This document shows positions 1 to 8,382 of a stretch of DNA of 64,000 nt, piece after piece. Each line of letters starts with the position of its first letter. Within the stretch, counting starts at the first letter, position 1. Source of the DNA: Flavimaribacter sp039888615 (GTDB lineage: Bacteria > Pseudomonadota > Alphaproteobacteria > Rhizobiales > Rhizobiaceae); NCBI GenBank assembly GCA_039888615.1, contig JBDQQS010000002.1; one strand, 5' to 3'. The notes under the pieces were generated by a model. It saw only the letters and a list, made by a program, of their open reading frames with translations. It was not told where the DNA came from and did no database searches. The position numbers and the translations under genes were made by a program.

Positions 1-243
1 AGTCATCAGGAAAAACGGCCAGAACCTTCGGATGATCTCGCGGAAATGATTGCCTGAAAGTCCCTGCCACAGATTGGTGGCGATCCCGGGAAAAATGATC
101 AGCGCCATGGCGTTGGGCAACCCGATGAAGGCGGTCAGCACTCCGATGCTGACCGGCGGAAGACCGAATCCCACGAGACCCTTCACGAAGGCCGCGACAA
201 AAAAGGCGCAACTGACGATGATCAGCATTTCAGTTTGGGACAT
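1..243 (-). CDS. TauE/SafE-family permease, N-terminal fragment (runs off the left edge)
   Basis: Reading the minus strand from the ATG at 243 gives 81 open codons that continue past the left edge. The product begins MSQTEMLIIV, has a first hydrophobic helix at residues 5-20, then the stretch KGLVGFGLPPVSIGVLTA and a second helix around residues 35-60. The glycine/proline-rich GFGLPPVS segment after the first helix is typical of the sulfite/sulfonate exporter TauE/SafE (TSUP) superfamily of 8-9 TM permeases. Full members are about 250 residues, so roughly a third is visible. It is divergent from the MFS gene at 422, with 178 bases between them. The substrate cannot be told. A clear Shine-Dalgarno is not seen before the ATG. 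Confidence 0.7.
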   Translation of the reverse strand, partial: MSQTEMLIIVSCAFFVAAFVKGLVGFGLPPVSIGVLTAFIGLPNAMALIIFPGIATNLWQGLSGNHFREIIRRFWPFFLMT

Positions 244-421
244 GGGCGTACGGGCTGGTTTGCGGCGAGGGAGGACAGTTCAGTCTTAGCCGAAACCACC
301 CTTGACGGCCACAAGAAACTCTGTGCATAGCGGGGCGATCCATTTCGATCGATTGAAGAATGCCGTCGGACAGGACGAAAACGTCCGATACATGCACGCC
401 TCCGGCGAGCGAGGTTCCGAC

Positions 422-1657
422 ATGTCTTTCTTCGCGTTCATACGCGACAATATGCGCTGGCTCGCCGGCGGACTGCTCCTCACTCTGTTTTCCAGTTTCG
501 GGCAGACTTTCTTCATATCCCTTTCGGCCGGACAGATCCGGGAGGAATATGGTCTGAGCCACGGCGGTTTCGGCACGCTCTACATGCTCGCTACGCTCGC
601 CAGCGCCTTGTCGCTGCCCTATGTCGGCAGGATCGTGGACTATGTCAGTGTCGCGAAGGTAACGCTCCTGATCATCCCCATGCTCGCGCTGGCCGCTATC
701 TCCATGGCCCTGTCCCACCATATTGCGTTGCTGGCGCTGACGATTTACGGGCTGCGCCTCTTTGGCCAAGGTATGATGACTCACAATGCGATCACGGCGA
801 TGGGCCGCTGGTACGTTGCCCGCCGGGGCAGGGCCGTGTCCATTGCGACTCTGGGTCACCAGTGCGGCGAGGCGACATTGCCGTTCGCCTTCGTCCTGCT
901 TTCCGCTGCTATTGGTTGGCGCGGTTCATGGCTGGTGTCCGCCGCCTTCCTCGTTTTGGTCGCCTTGCCGCTCATCTATCTGCTTATGCGCGTCGAACGA
1001 CAGCCGCAATCCACGGACGGCCCGGAGCTCAACGCGGCCGCCCGCGACTGGACGCGCGCTGAAGTCATGCGCGATCCGACTTTCTGGGTCTTGCTGCTTG
1101 GCGTGCTGGCGCCGGGTTTCATCGGCACCACCATATTTTTCCATCAGGTCTATCTGGTGGAATTGCGCGGCTGGACTCTCGAGCTTTTCGCCGGTTCGTT
1201 TCTGGCGATGTCGATCATGACCGTGATCTTCGCGCTCATAGGCGGTGCATTGGTCGACCGGTTCTCCGCCGTTGCGCTGCTCCCTTCCTTTCTCGTCCCG
1301 CTTGGGCTTTCCTGCATGGTTCTCAGCATGGTTGAACAGTCCTGGGGCGTATTCGCCTTCATGGGTTTGCTCGGAATTTCCTATGGGTTTTCTTCAACCC
1401 TGTTTGGCGCCCTCTGGCCGGAAATCTACGGCAGCCGCTATCTGGGCTCGATACGCTCAGTCGTCGTGGCGTTGCTTGTGTTTGCGACAGCCATGGGTCC
1501 GGGCGTCACGGGGTACCTGATCGACGCTGAAATCAGTTATCCGCTTCAAATCGGGGTCATGGGTCTGTATAGCTTCGCCATGTGTTTCTTGATGCTGTTC
1601 GTCAGCCGCAAGATCATCCGCAGAAATTCCATCGCCGCCGCCGAGGCGGCCGCATAG
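422..1657 (+). CDS. Major facilitator superfamily transporter
   Basis: 411 codons from the ATG at 422, preceded by an AGG about 9 nt upstream; the frame stays open back to 302, but that extension is polar and lacks a ribosome binding site. The protein is almost wholly hydrophobic with about 12 predicted helices. A cytoplasmic loop after helix 2 has GRIVDYVSVAK, a variant of the MFS A-motif GxxxDxxGR, and a second copy GGALVDRFSA follows the central loop (about residue 280). The pattern resembles the monocarboxylate/oxalate-formate type of MFS carrier, but the substrate is not inferable. It is followed after 16 nt by gltX on the same strand, so the two may be co-transcribed. Confidence 0.8.
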   Translation: MSFFAFIRDNMRWLAGGLLLTLFSSFGQTFFISLSAGQIREEYGLSHGGFGTLYMLATLASALSLPYVGRIVDYVSVAKVTLLIIPMLALAAISMALSHHIALLALTIYGLRLFGQGMMTHNAITAMGRWYVARRGRAVSIATLGHQCGEATLPFAFVLLSAAIGWRGSWLVSAAFLVLVALPLIYLLMRVERQPQSTDGPELNAAARDWTRAEVMRDPTFWVLLLGVLAPGFIGTTIFFHQVYLVELRGWTLELFAGSFLAMSIMTVIFALIGGALVDRFSAVALLPSFLVPLGLSCMVLSMVEQSWGVFAFMGLLGISYGFSSTLFGALWPEIYGSRYLGSIRSVVVALLVFATAMGPGVTGYLIDAEISYPLQIGVMGLYSFAMCFLMLFVSRKIIRRNSIAAAEAAA

Positions 1658-1673
1658 GCCGCGCCAAACCAAA

Positions 1674-3074
1674 ATGACTTCCGCAATGACTGAATCAGAC
1701 AAGCCCGTCGTCGTTCGCTTCGCTCCTTCGCCGACAGGCAATATTCACATCGGCAACGCCCGCACGGCGCTTTTCAACTGGCTTTACGCCAAAAAAACGG
1801 GCGGCGAATTCATCCTGCGTTTCGACGATACGGACAGGCAGCGCTCAACCGTTGAATTCGCCGAAGGCATCGAGCGAGACCTGCGTTGGCTTGGCGTTGA
1901 ACCCGATCGCATGGAGTGGCAGTCGCGGCGTTTTCCGGCCTATGATGCGGCCGCGCAAAAGCTGAAAGACGCCGGCCTTCTCTATCCCTGCTACGAGACC
2001 GGAGAGGAGCTCGAACGAAAGCGGAAACTGCGTCTCGCCCGTCGTCTTCCGCCGGTCTATGGCCGGGACGCGTTAAAGCTGAGCGCCGAGGACAAGACCA
2101 GGTTCGAGGCGGAGGGAAGGCAGCCGCATTGGCGGTTCATGTTGCCGAATTTCGAGGGCGATCCATTCGAAACGCGTCGAACGGAAATCCACTGGGACGA
2201 CGTCGTTCGCGGCCCGCAGACGGTTGACCTCGCCTCGATGTCGGATCCAGTCCTCGTGCGTGGAGACGGCACGTATCTCTACACCCTGCCTTCGGTCGTC
2301 GACGACATTGAAATGGGCGTTTCTCACATCATTCGGGGCGACGATCACGTCACCAATACCGGCGCTCAAATTGCGCTGTTTCAGGCGCTTGGCGCCGACG
2401 CTCCGGCGTTCGGGCATCACAATCTGTTGACGGCGGCCAGCGGCGAAGGCCTTTCCAAGCGCAGTAATGCGCTGTCCATCGCGTCGCTGCGGGAAACCGG
2501 CATCGAGCCGATGGCGGTCAACAGCCTCGCCGTTTTGATAGGAACCTCGCACAGCGTGGAGGCAGTGCCCTCCATGGCAGCGCTACAGGACATCTTTACG
2601 CCGAACATGGCGTCAAAATCCGCCGCGAAATTCGATCCGTCGGAACTTGGCGCGCTCAACAGGACGCTCATCCATGAGACACCCTATGACAGGGTCGCAG
2701 CCAGGCTGACCGATTTGGGCGTGGACGGGGAACAGGCGGAAGTCTTCTGGCTTGCCGTGCGCGGCAATCTCGATGTCGTCGAGGACGCCCGTCATTGGTG
2801 GGACGTGGTACAGAATGCCCCGGCTGGCGACGCGAACCTCGAAGATGACGACGTCGCCTATGTGCGGGAAGCCTTTGCGCTTCTGCCGCCCGAGCCGTGG
2901 GGCGCGGACACCTGGTCTTCCTGGACATCAGCCGTCAAGCAGGCCAGTGGTCGCAAGGGCAGGGCGTTGTTCATGCCGTTGAGGATCGCCCTTACGGGGA
3001 GTCGCTCCGGTCCGGAGCTTGCTGATCTGTTGCCTCTGATTGGTCGGGAAGGAACATTGGCCCGACGACCCTGA
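1674..3074 (+). CDS. gltX: Glutamyl-tRNA synthetase
   Basis: Class I aminoacyl-tRNA synthetase that charges tRNA(Glu) in the cytoplasm. The 466-residue product has the class I signature HIGN at residues 25-28 inside RFAPSPTGNIHIGNAR, and the second ATP-binding motif GLSKR at 259-263, where family members carry KLSKR or KMSKS. A C-terminal helical anticodon-binding region follows. Length is near the usual 450-485. An in-frame ATG at 1686 is an alternative start. Many alphaproteobacteria have two gltX copies, one of which acts on tRNA(Gln) for the GatCAB route; which copy this is cannot be settled here. The last 83 bases overlap the DUF2865 gene on the other strand. Confidence 0.93.
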   Translation: MTSAMTESDKPVVVRFAPSPTGNIHIGNARTALFNWLYAKKTGGEFILRFDDTDRQRSTVEFAEGIERDLRWLGVEPDRMEWQSRRFPAYDAAAQKLKDAGLLYPCYETGEELERKRKLRLARRLPPVYGRDALKLSAEDKTRFEAEGRQPHWRFMLPNFEGDPFETRRTEIHWDDVVRGPQTVDLASMSDPVLVRGDGTYLYTLPSVVDDIEMGVSHIIRGDDHVTNTGAQIALFQALGADAPAFGHHNLLTAASGEGLSKRSNALSIASLRETGIEPMAVNSLAVLIGTSHSVEAVPSMAALQDIFTPNMASKSAAKFDPSELGALNRTLIHETPYDRVAARLTDLGVDGEQAEVFWLAVRGNLDVVEDARHWWDVVQNAPAGDANLEDDDVAYVREAFALLPPEPWGADTWSSWTSAVKQASGRKGRALFMPLRIALTGSRSGPELADLLPLIGREGTLARRP

Positions 3075-4071
3075 CTTCGCGGTCCGGGTCCATATCCTCG
3101 AATTCGTTTTCATCATCCGCGGATCGAGGGGCCAGCTTTACCTGATTTTCCCGCGACGCGCTTTCGTCCGGCGATCCATTTGCGGAGGCGCTATTTGTTG
3201 CTTCCGAAGACGGTTGGGGTTTGGTTCCCGGTATGGGAATTTCGTTCGGAAGAATAATCGACGACTGTTTCTTCGGCGCTGTCGATCTATTGGCGGTGAC
3301 CGGGGCTTTGTCGCAGCTGCAGGACGACGTCAGGCCATTGCGATAGGCGAAGGCGTTGGGAAGGCTGACATAGGGCGATCCGTCATCTGCGGAAACCATG
3401 TCTTCACTCCTCTCTTCCGGAACCGAATGAATATAGAGGCTGACATCAGCCCCCGGACATTGCCTGGCGCACTGTTCGGCGTCGCGATCAAATTCAGCCG
3501 GCGACGAGGAAAAGGAAATGGGGAAATAATAGCCGTCACAGGCGCGCACGCACATGGTCCTGTACCGGCGAGACGGGTCGTCCTGAGCGCGCTCGCGGGC
3601 CTGATCCCGAAGGCGCACGGATTCGCGAATCACGACCTGCGGCTCCGCCACCGGGCAACCGTTGGCGCGCAACGCCGCGACAATTCTGCTCCGGCCTGTC
3701 TCACGCCCTTCGGCGGCCAGCGCATCGCGTTTCTGCGTGAGGAGAGCAACTTCCTCCTCCAGCCGCGCGATACGCACGCGCATCCGGTCGCAGACAGAAT
3801 TGTCGCTGGAGCCGTATACGGTGATGCTTCCGCTGGTGCACTGGCCGTCGGCGACCGCAGCGCGAGCCCGGTCCAGAACAAGTTGCTGCTCCCGAAGGGT
3901 TTCCTCGAAACGCCTGAGGTAGGGAGATTGAAGATTTTGCGAGGGATATTGGTCAAGCTGGCTCTGTAGACGCAGGCAGACATCCGAATTCTGAGCCTGT
4001 ATTTCAGAGCCGAATCCGACCGCCGCCAACGCCGCTATCGCTGCAACCCGCTTCAAGAGTCCATATTTCAT
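2992..4071 (-). CDS. DUF2865 domain-containing secreted protein
   Basis: 359 codons with an N-terminal signal peptide (about residues 1-26, ending QAQ). The mature part begins with a charged helical region, then a cysteine-rich section including CVRACDGYYFPISF, CARQCPGA and CSC, which I recognise as the DUF2865 family of alphaproteobacteria (function unknown, presumed periplasmic). The last 130 residues are low-complexity, rich in Ser, Pro, Glu and Asp, and look disordered. The cysteines probably form disulfides after export. The gene runs tail-to-tail into gltX with an 83-base coding overlap, so the disordered C-terminus is encoded opposite the end of the synthetase. The start is the ATG at 4071, just before the signal peptide. 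Confidence 0.75.
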   Translation of the reverse strand: MKYGLLKRVAAIAALAAVGFGSEIQAQNSDVCLRLQSQLDQYPSQNLQSPYLRRFEETLREQQLVLDRARAAVADGQCTSGSITVYGSSDNSVCDRMRVRIARLEEEVALLTQKRDALAAEGRETGRSRIVAALRANGCPVAEPQVVIRESVRLRDQARERAQDDPSRRYRTMCVRACDGYYFPISFSSSPAEFDRDAEQCARQCPGADVSLYIHSVPEERSEDMVSADDGSPYVSLPNAFAYRNGLTSSCSCDKAPVTANRSTAPKKQSSIILPNEIPIPGTKPQPSSEATNSASANGSPDESASRENQVKLAPRSADDENEFEDMDPDREVRVVGPMFLPDQSEATDQQAPDRSDSP

Positions 4072-4174
4072 TGGCCAAGTCGTTGAAGATCAAAACGTTT
4101 CCTACGCGCATCATGCAACGACAATACGTTTATAATCTGACCTGGACATGAACAAACCGATCAAGACGGATCGT

Positions 4175-6469
4175 CTATGCCGGCATGGAGGCCTCGACAA
4201 CCGCAAGCGTCGCCATGTTGACGACGCCGCGCGATGTCACGGAAGGCGACAGGATATGGGCGGGCTTGGCGCTGCCCAGCAGGATCGGGCCGACATGCAG
4301 CGCGTCCATCATCGTCTTCAAAAGGCCGGTTGCGATATTGGCCGCGTCCAAATTGGGAAAGACGAGAAGATTGGCTTCTCCTGTCAGGATGCTGTCTGGC
4401 ATGACCCGCCGTCGCAGGTCCTCGGAAATCGCGGAATCGCCGTGCATCTCGCCGTCAACCTCCAGATCCGGGGCCATTGCGCGGATCAGTTCCAGCGCTT
4501 TGCGCATTTTCAGCGAGGACGCGGTGTCGCGGGTCCCGAAGTTTGAATGCGATACCAGCGCCGCGCGCGGCGTGATGCCGAAGCGACGGATTTCATGGGC
4601 CGCCATCAATGTGGTTTCCGCAATTTGTTCCGCCGGCGGATCGAAGGTGACGTAGGTGTCGGTCAGAAAGGTCGCGCCGCGTTGCGAAATCAGCAAGCTG
4701 AGCGCGGAGAACTCCTGAACGCCCTCGCGCTTGCGCAAAACGTCCTCGACCACTGTAAGGTGGTTGGCGTATCCGCCTTCAATACCGCAAATCATGGCGT
4801 CAGCCTCGCCACGGCGCACTGCAAGGGCGGCGATGACTGTCGTGTTGGACCGGACAGCGGTGCGCGCGGCCTCCGGATTGACGCCCTTGCGCCCGACCAG
4901 TGAGAAATAGAGATCCACATAGTCGCGATAGCGCGGATCATCGCTGGGGTTGGTGATGCTGAAGTCTCGCTCCGGCTTGATCTTCAGGCCGAAACGCTTC
5001 AGCCGCGTTTCTATGATCGCCGGCCGGCCGATCAGGATCGGCTCCGCGATCTTTTCCTCGATCAGCACCTGAGCCGCGCGCAAAACCCTCTCATCCTCGC
5101 CTTCGGCGAAGATCACCCGCTTGTTTGTCGCCGCCTTGGCTGCGGTGAAGAGCGGTTTCATGACGATGCCGGAGCGGAAGACGAAGCGGTTGAGCTGGTC
5201 GTTGTAAGCGTCCCAGTCGGTTATGGGGCGGGTTGCAACGCCTGTTTGGCAGGCGGCTTCTGCGACCGCGGGTGCGATACGCAGGATCAGGCGGGGGTCA
5301 AAGGGCGAGGGGATGAGATAGTCCGGCCCAAAGACCGGCGTTTCGCCGGAATAGGCCTTCGCCGCCACGTCCGACGGTTCCTCTCGCGCCAACCCGGCGA
5401 TCGCCTTGACCGCAGCCATCTTCATTTCCTCGTTGATCGTCGTCGCGCCGCAATCCAGCGCGCCGCGGAAGATGAAAGGGAAACAAAGGACGTTGTTGAC
5501 CTGGTTCGGGAAATCCGATCGGCCGGTGCATATCATCGCGTCCGGCCGGGCATTTCGAGCGTCTTCCGGCATGATTTCCGGCACCGGGTTCGCCAGGGCC
5601 ATAATCAGCGGATGCTCCGCCATGGTTTTGAGCATCTCGGGCTTGAGCACGTTAGCGGCGGACAGGCCAATGAAAATATCGGCGTCCTTGATGTTGTCGG
5701 CGAGCGAATGCGCATCGGACGCCTGCGCGTAAGCGCCCTTCCAGCGATCCATGTTCTTCGTCCGGCCTTCAAAGACCAGGCCGTCGATATCATGCGCCCA
5801 GATATTTTCCTTCCTGGCTCCGAGAAAGACCAGGAGGTTAAGGCAGGCGACCGCCGCAGCGCCTGCGCCGCTGGTGACGATTTTCACGTCCTGCAACTTC
5901 TTGCCCGACAATTCCAGCCCATTGATGATCGCCGCCGCGACTATGATCGCGGTGCCGTGCTGGTCGTCATGGAACACCGGAATGTTCATGCGCTCGCGCA
6001 GTTGATGCTCGACCTCGAAACATTCAGGCGCCTTGATATCTTCCAGATTGATGCCGCCAAAAGTCGGTTCGAGCGCGGAGACGACGGAGACCATCCGGTC
6101 GACGTCCTGGGCGTCGATCTCGATGTCGAACACGTCGATGCCGGCGAACTTCTTGAACAGGACCGCCTTGCCCTCCATCACCGGCTTGGAGGCCAGCGGG
6201 CCGATCGGGCCAAGTCCGAGAACAGCGGTTCCGTTGGAGACGACGGCCACCAGGTTGGCGCGTGACGTATAGTCTGCGGCGGTGGCCGGATCGTCGCGGA
6301 TTTCCAGGCATGGAGCGGCCACGCCCGGCGAGTAGGCGAGCGCGAGGTCGCGCTGGTTGCCGAGCGGCTTTGTGGCCTGGATCTCCAGTTTGCCGGGCCT
6401 CGGATATTTGTGGAAAAACAGCGCGCTCTGGTCGAGTTCCGACAGAGCGGGTTTGCTGGTCTTGCTCAT
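4175..6469 (-). CDS. maeB: NADP-dependent malic enzyme with phosphotransacetylase-like C-terminal domain
   Basis: Converts malate to pyruvate and CO2, linking the TCA cycle to gluconeogenesis and NADPH supply. From the ATG at 6469 the product has 764 residues. Residues about 1-160 form the malic enzyme N-terminal domain (ALAYSPGVAAPC, SNGTAVLGLG), followed by the NAD(P)-binding domain (FHDDQHGTA, then VTSGAGAAAVACL). Residues about 430-760 resemble phosphate acetyltransferase (FAEGEDERVLRAAQ) and are regulatory, not catalytic, in related enzymes. This two-domain layout and length are typical of the 750-770 residue proteobacterial MaeB type. A GTG at 6481 is in frame, but an AGGGG placed 11 nt before the ATG favours 6469. 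Confidence 0.93.
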   Translation of the reverse strand: MSKTSKPALSELDQSALFFHKYPRPGKLEIQATKPLGNQRDLALAYSPGVAAPCLEIRDDPATAADYTSRANLVAVVSNGTAVLGLGPIGPLASKPVMEGKAVLFKKFAGIDVFDIEIDAQDVDRMVSVVSALEPTFGGINLEDIKAPECFEVEHQLRERMNIPVFHDDQHGTAIIVAAAIINGLELSGKKLQDVKIVTSGAGAAAVACLNLLVFLGARKENIWAHDIDGLVFEGRTKNMDRWKGAYAQASDAHSLADNIKDADIFIGLSAANVLKPEMLKTMAEHPLIMALANPVPEIMPEDARNARPDAMICTGRSDFPNQVNNVLCFPFIFRGALDCGATTINEEMKMAAVKAIAGLAREEPSDVAAKAYSGETPVFGPDYLIPSPFDPRLILRIAPAVAEAACQTGVATRPITDWDAYNDQLNRFVFRSGIVMKPLFTAAKAATNKRVIFAEGEDERVLRAAQVLIEEKIAEPILIGRPAIIETRLKRFGLKIKPERDFSITNPSDDPRYRDYVDLYFSLVGRKGVNPEAARTAVRSNTTVIAALAVRRGEADAMICGIEGGYANHLTVVEDVLRKREGVQEFSALSLLISQRGATFLTDTYVTFDPPAEQIAETTLMAAHEIRRFGITPRAALVSHSNFGTRDTASSLKMRKALELIRAMAPDLEVDGEMHGDSAISEDLRRRVMPDSILTGEANLLVFPNLDAANIATGLLKTMMDALHVGPILLGSAKPAHILSPSVTSRGVVNMATLAVVEASMPA

Positions 6470-6530
6470 GTGATTGTCCACCCCTTCAGCCCTTCGGCAG
6501 ATTGCTCCAGCGCAATTGGCGCGTCAACCG

Positions 6531-7310
6531 TCAGAAAGACTTCGGTACGAGACCGCCGTCGACGAGCAGGTTCTGTCCGGTGATATAGCCCGCCTGGCGG
6601 GAGCAGAGAAAGGCGCATGCGCTTCCGAATTCCTCTGCGGTGCCCGCGCGTCCAGCCGGAACAAGCCGCAAAACGCTCTTTTCGGCCTCTTCGTAGCTGA
6701 CGCCTTTCTTCTGCGCCGTCGCCTTGATGTTGTTCGTCAGGCGGTCGGTGTCCATCTTGCCGGGAAGCACGGTGTTGATCGTCACATTCCGGTTCGCGAC
6801 GGTGCGGGCGACGCCGCCCAGGAAAGAGGTCAGGCCGGCGCGCGCTCCCGACGACAGGTCGAGTCCCGGGATCGGCATATAGACGGAGGACGATGTGATA
6901 TTGACGATGCGGCCGAACCCGCGCTCACACATGCCGTCGATCACCGCCTGGATCAGTTCGATGGGCGTGACCATGTTCTGCGTCACGCCTTTGAGGATCG
7001 CCTCGCGGTCAAGCTCCCGGAAATCCTTCAGGGGAGGGCCGCCATTGTTGTTGATGAGAATATCCGGTTTCGGGCAGGCCGCGAGCAGAGCGTCCTGTCC
7101 TTCCTTCGTCGATACGTCTGCAGCGACTTCGGTGACTTGAGCTCCGGTGGTCTTGCGAATCTCCTCGGCTGTGGCGGCGAGCGTCGACGCGTCCCGTCCG
7201 TTGACAACGATGTCGCAGCCGGCTTCTGCAAGCGCGATCGCGCAGCCCTTGCCGAGACCCTTGCTGGATGCGCAGATGATGGCCTTCTTGCCGGCTATAC
7301 CGAGATCCAT
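6531..7310 (-). CDS. Divergent short-chain dehydrogenase/reductase (BKR-like) lacking the usual Tyr/Lys catalytic pair
   Basis: 259 residues with a Rossmann fold. The dinucleotide loop reads ASSKGLGKG (residues 14-22) instead of TGxxxGxG, NNNGG is at 87-91, and a C-terminal GQNLLVDGG is present. After the serine position (ITSSSV, 138-143) the place normally held by YxxxK reads SSGAR (153-157), so the catalytic Tyr and Lys appear to be Ser and Arg. This fits the known BKR-like SDR subgroup that departs from the standard NAD motif and tetrad. Annotation as a 3-oxoacyl-ACP reductase would therefore be unsafe. The gene lies 61 nt upstream of maeB on the same strand. An AAGGAA 6 nt before the ATG supports the start. 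Confidence 0.82.
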   Translation of the reverse strand: MDLGIAGKKAIICASSKGLGKGCAIALAEAGCDIVVNGRDASTLAATAEEIRKTTGAQVTEVAADVSTKEGQDALLAACPKPDILINNNGGPPLKDFRELDREAILKGVTQNMVTPIELIQAVIDGMCERGFGRIVNITSSSVYMPIPGLDLSSGARAGLTSFLGGVARTVANRNVTINTVLPGKMDTDRLTNNIKATAQKKGVSYEEAEKSVLRLVPAGRAGTAEEFGSACAFLCSRQAGYITGQNLLVDGGLVPKSF

Positions 7311-7431
7311 TGCGATTTCCTTCCCGATTACTGTGACTCTTTGTCGGATCCAGCTTCGAATTTGTCCTTATCGAAGCCTTGTCATCTGATTGTGACACGA
7401 CTCTGGTTAGCCAACCATCAACGGACATGCA

Positions 7432-8277
7432 ATGGTGGCGCAGATGACGAAAGCTCCAAAGGCTCGGCAATTCAGGACCCTGTTCCTCTCCGATATTCAT
7501 CTGGGTTCTCGCGCCGCCAAGGCGGACTGGCTGATCGATTTCCTTCGCTATCATCATGCTGACACGATCATTTTGGTTGGCGACATCGTCGACGGATGGC
7601 GCCTCAAACGCAACTGGTACTGGCCACAGGACTGCAACAATGTGGTCCAGAAACTGTTGCGTCAGGCCCGCAAGGGGACGCGGATCATTTATATTCCCGG
7701 CAATCACGACGAATTCCTGAGAGATTTTCCCGGAACCCATTTCGGCGGGATCGAGGTGGAGTTGACGACGATCCATGAAGCCGCTGACGGGCGTCGTTAT
7801 CTCGTCATGCATGGCGACGAGTTTGACGTCGTTGTGCGCCATGCGCGCATGCTCGCCCATCTCGGCGACTGGGCCTACGACCTGGCGATTTTCATCAATC
7901 GGCTCGTGAATTACGGCAGACGCCGGCTCGGACTGCCCTATTGGTCGTTCTCCGCCTGGGCGAAGCTGCAGGTCAAGCAGGCCGTCAACTTCATCGGCGA
8001 GTTCCAGCGCGTTGTCGTCGAGGAAGCCAGAAAACATGACGTCGACGGGGTCATTTGCGGTCACATCCACCACGCCGTCATCGAGGACATGGATGGAATA
8101 CGCTACATCAACACCGGCGACTGGGTGGAAAGCTGCACGGCGGTGGCGGAAGACTTCGACGGCGAAATGCATCTTATCGAGTGGCGTCGCCCCGTCGCCC
8201 TGCCTGCTGAACCGAAGCGCCGCAAGGCGTTGGACGCCAGCGACGCCAGTTCTGAAAAACCCGCCAGGGCTGCGTGA
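7432..8277 (+). CDS. LpxH-like metallophosphoesterase (UDP-2,3-diacylglucosamine diphosphatase family)
   Basis: 281 residues carrying the calcineurin-like two-metal motifs in order: SDIHLGS (20-26), VGDIVDGW (about 50), PGNHDEF (about 94), VMHGDEFD (about 124) and CGHIHH (about 205). These are the Asp/His/Asn ligands of the family to which LpxH belongs, which cleaves UDP-2,3-diacylglucosamine during lipid A synthesis at the inner membrane. Most alphaproteobacteria use the unrelated LpxI for that step, so this paralogue may act on another pyrophosphate lipid; I assign the family, not the reaction. The C-terminal 35 residues are charged and probably disordered. The start could also be the ATG at 7444. 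It is divergent from the SDR gene and lies just upstream of the lipid ABC operon. Confidence 0.78.
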   Translation: MVAQMTKAPKARQFRTLFLSDIHLGSRAAKADWLIDFLRYHHADTIILVGDIVDGWRLKRNWYWPQDCNNVVQKLLRQARKGTRIIYIPGNHDEFLRDFPGTHFGGIEVELTTIHEAADGRRYLVMHGDEFDVVVRHARMLAHLGDWAYDLAIFINRLVNYGRRRLGLPYWSFSAWAKLQVKQAVNFIGEFQRVVVEEARKHDVDGVICGHIHHAVIEDMDGIRYINTGDWVESCTAVAEDFDGEMHLIEWRRPVALPAEPKRRKALDASDASSEKPARAA

Positions 8278-8382
8278 TACTTCGGCAACGCCGGCGTCGA
8301 TAACGTTCCCGATCCGGAATTCCGTTGGATTGTCATAGCGGTATGCGGTGACAGACGGTGATTTACTGGCTATGTAAAATCA

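Noticed and set aside
302..421. Upstream extension of the MFS gene to 302
   Set aside because: The added residues are polar, no ribosome site is present, and the ATG at 422 directly precedes the first membrane helix region.
5246..6265. 339-codon plus-strand frame opposite maeB
   Set aside because: Antisense shadow; the composition is Arg/Asp/Gly-rich and maeB on the other strand is unmistakable.
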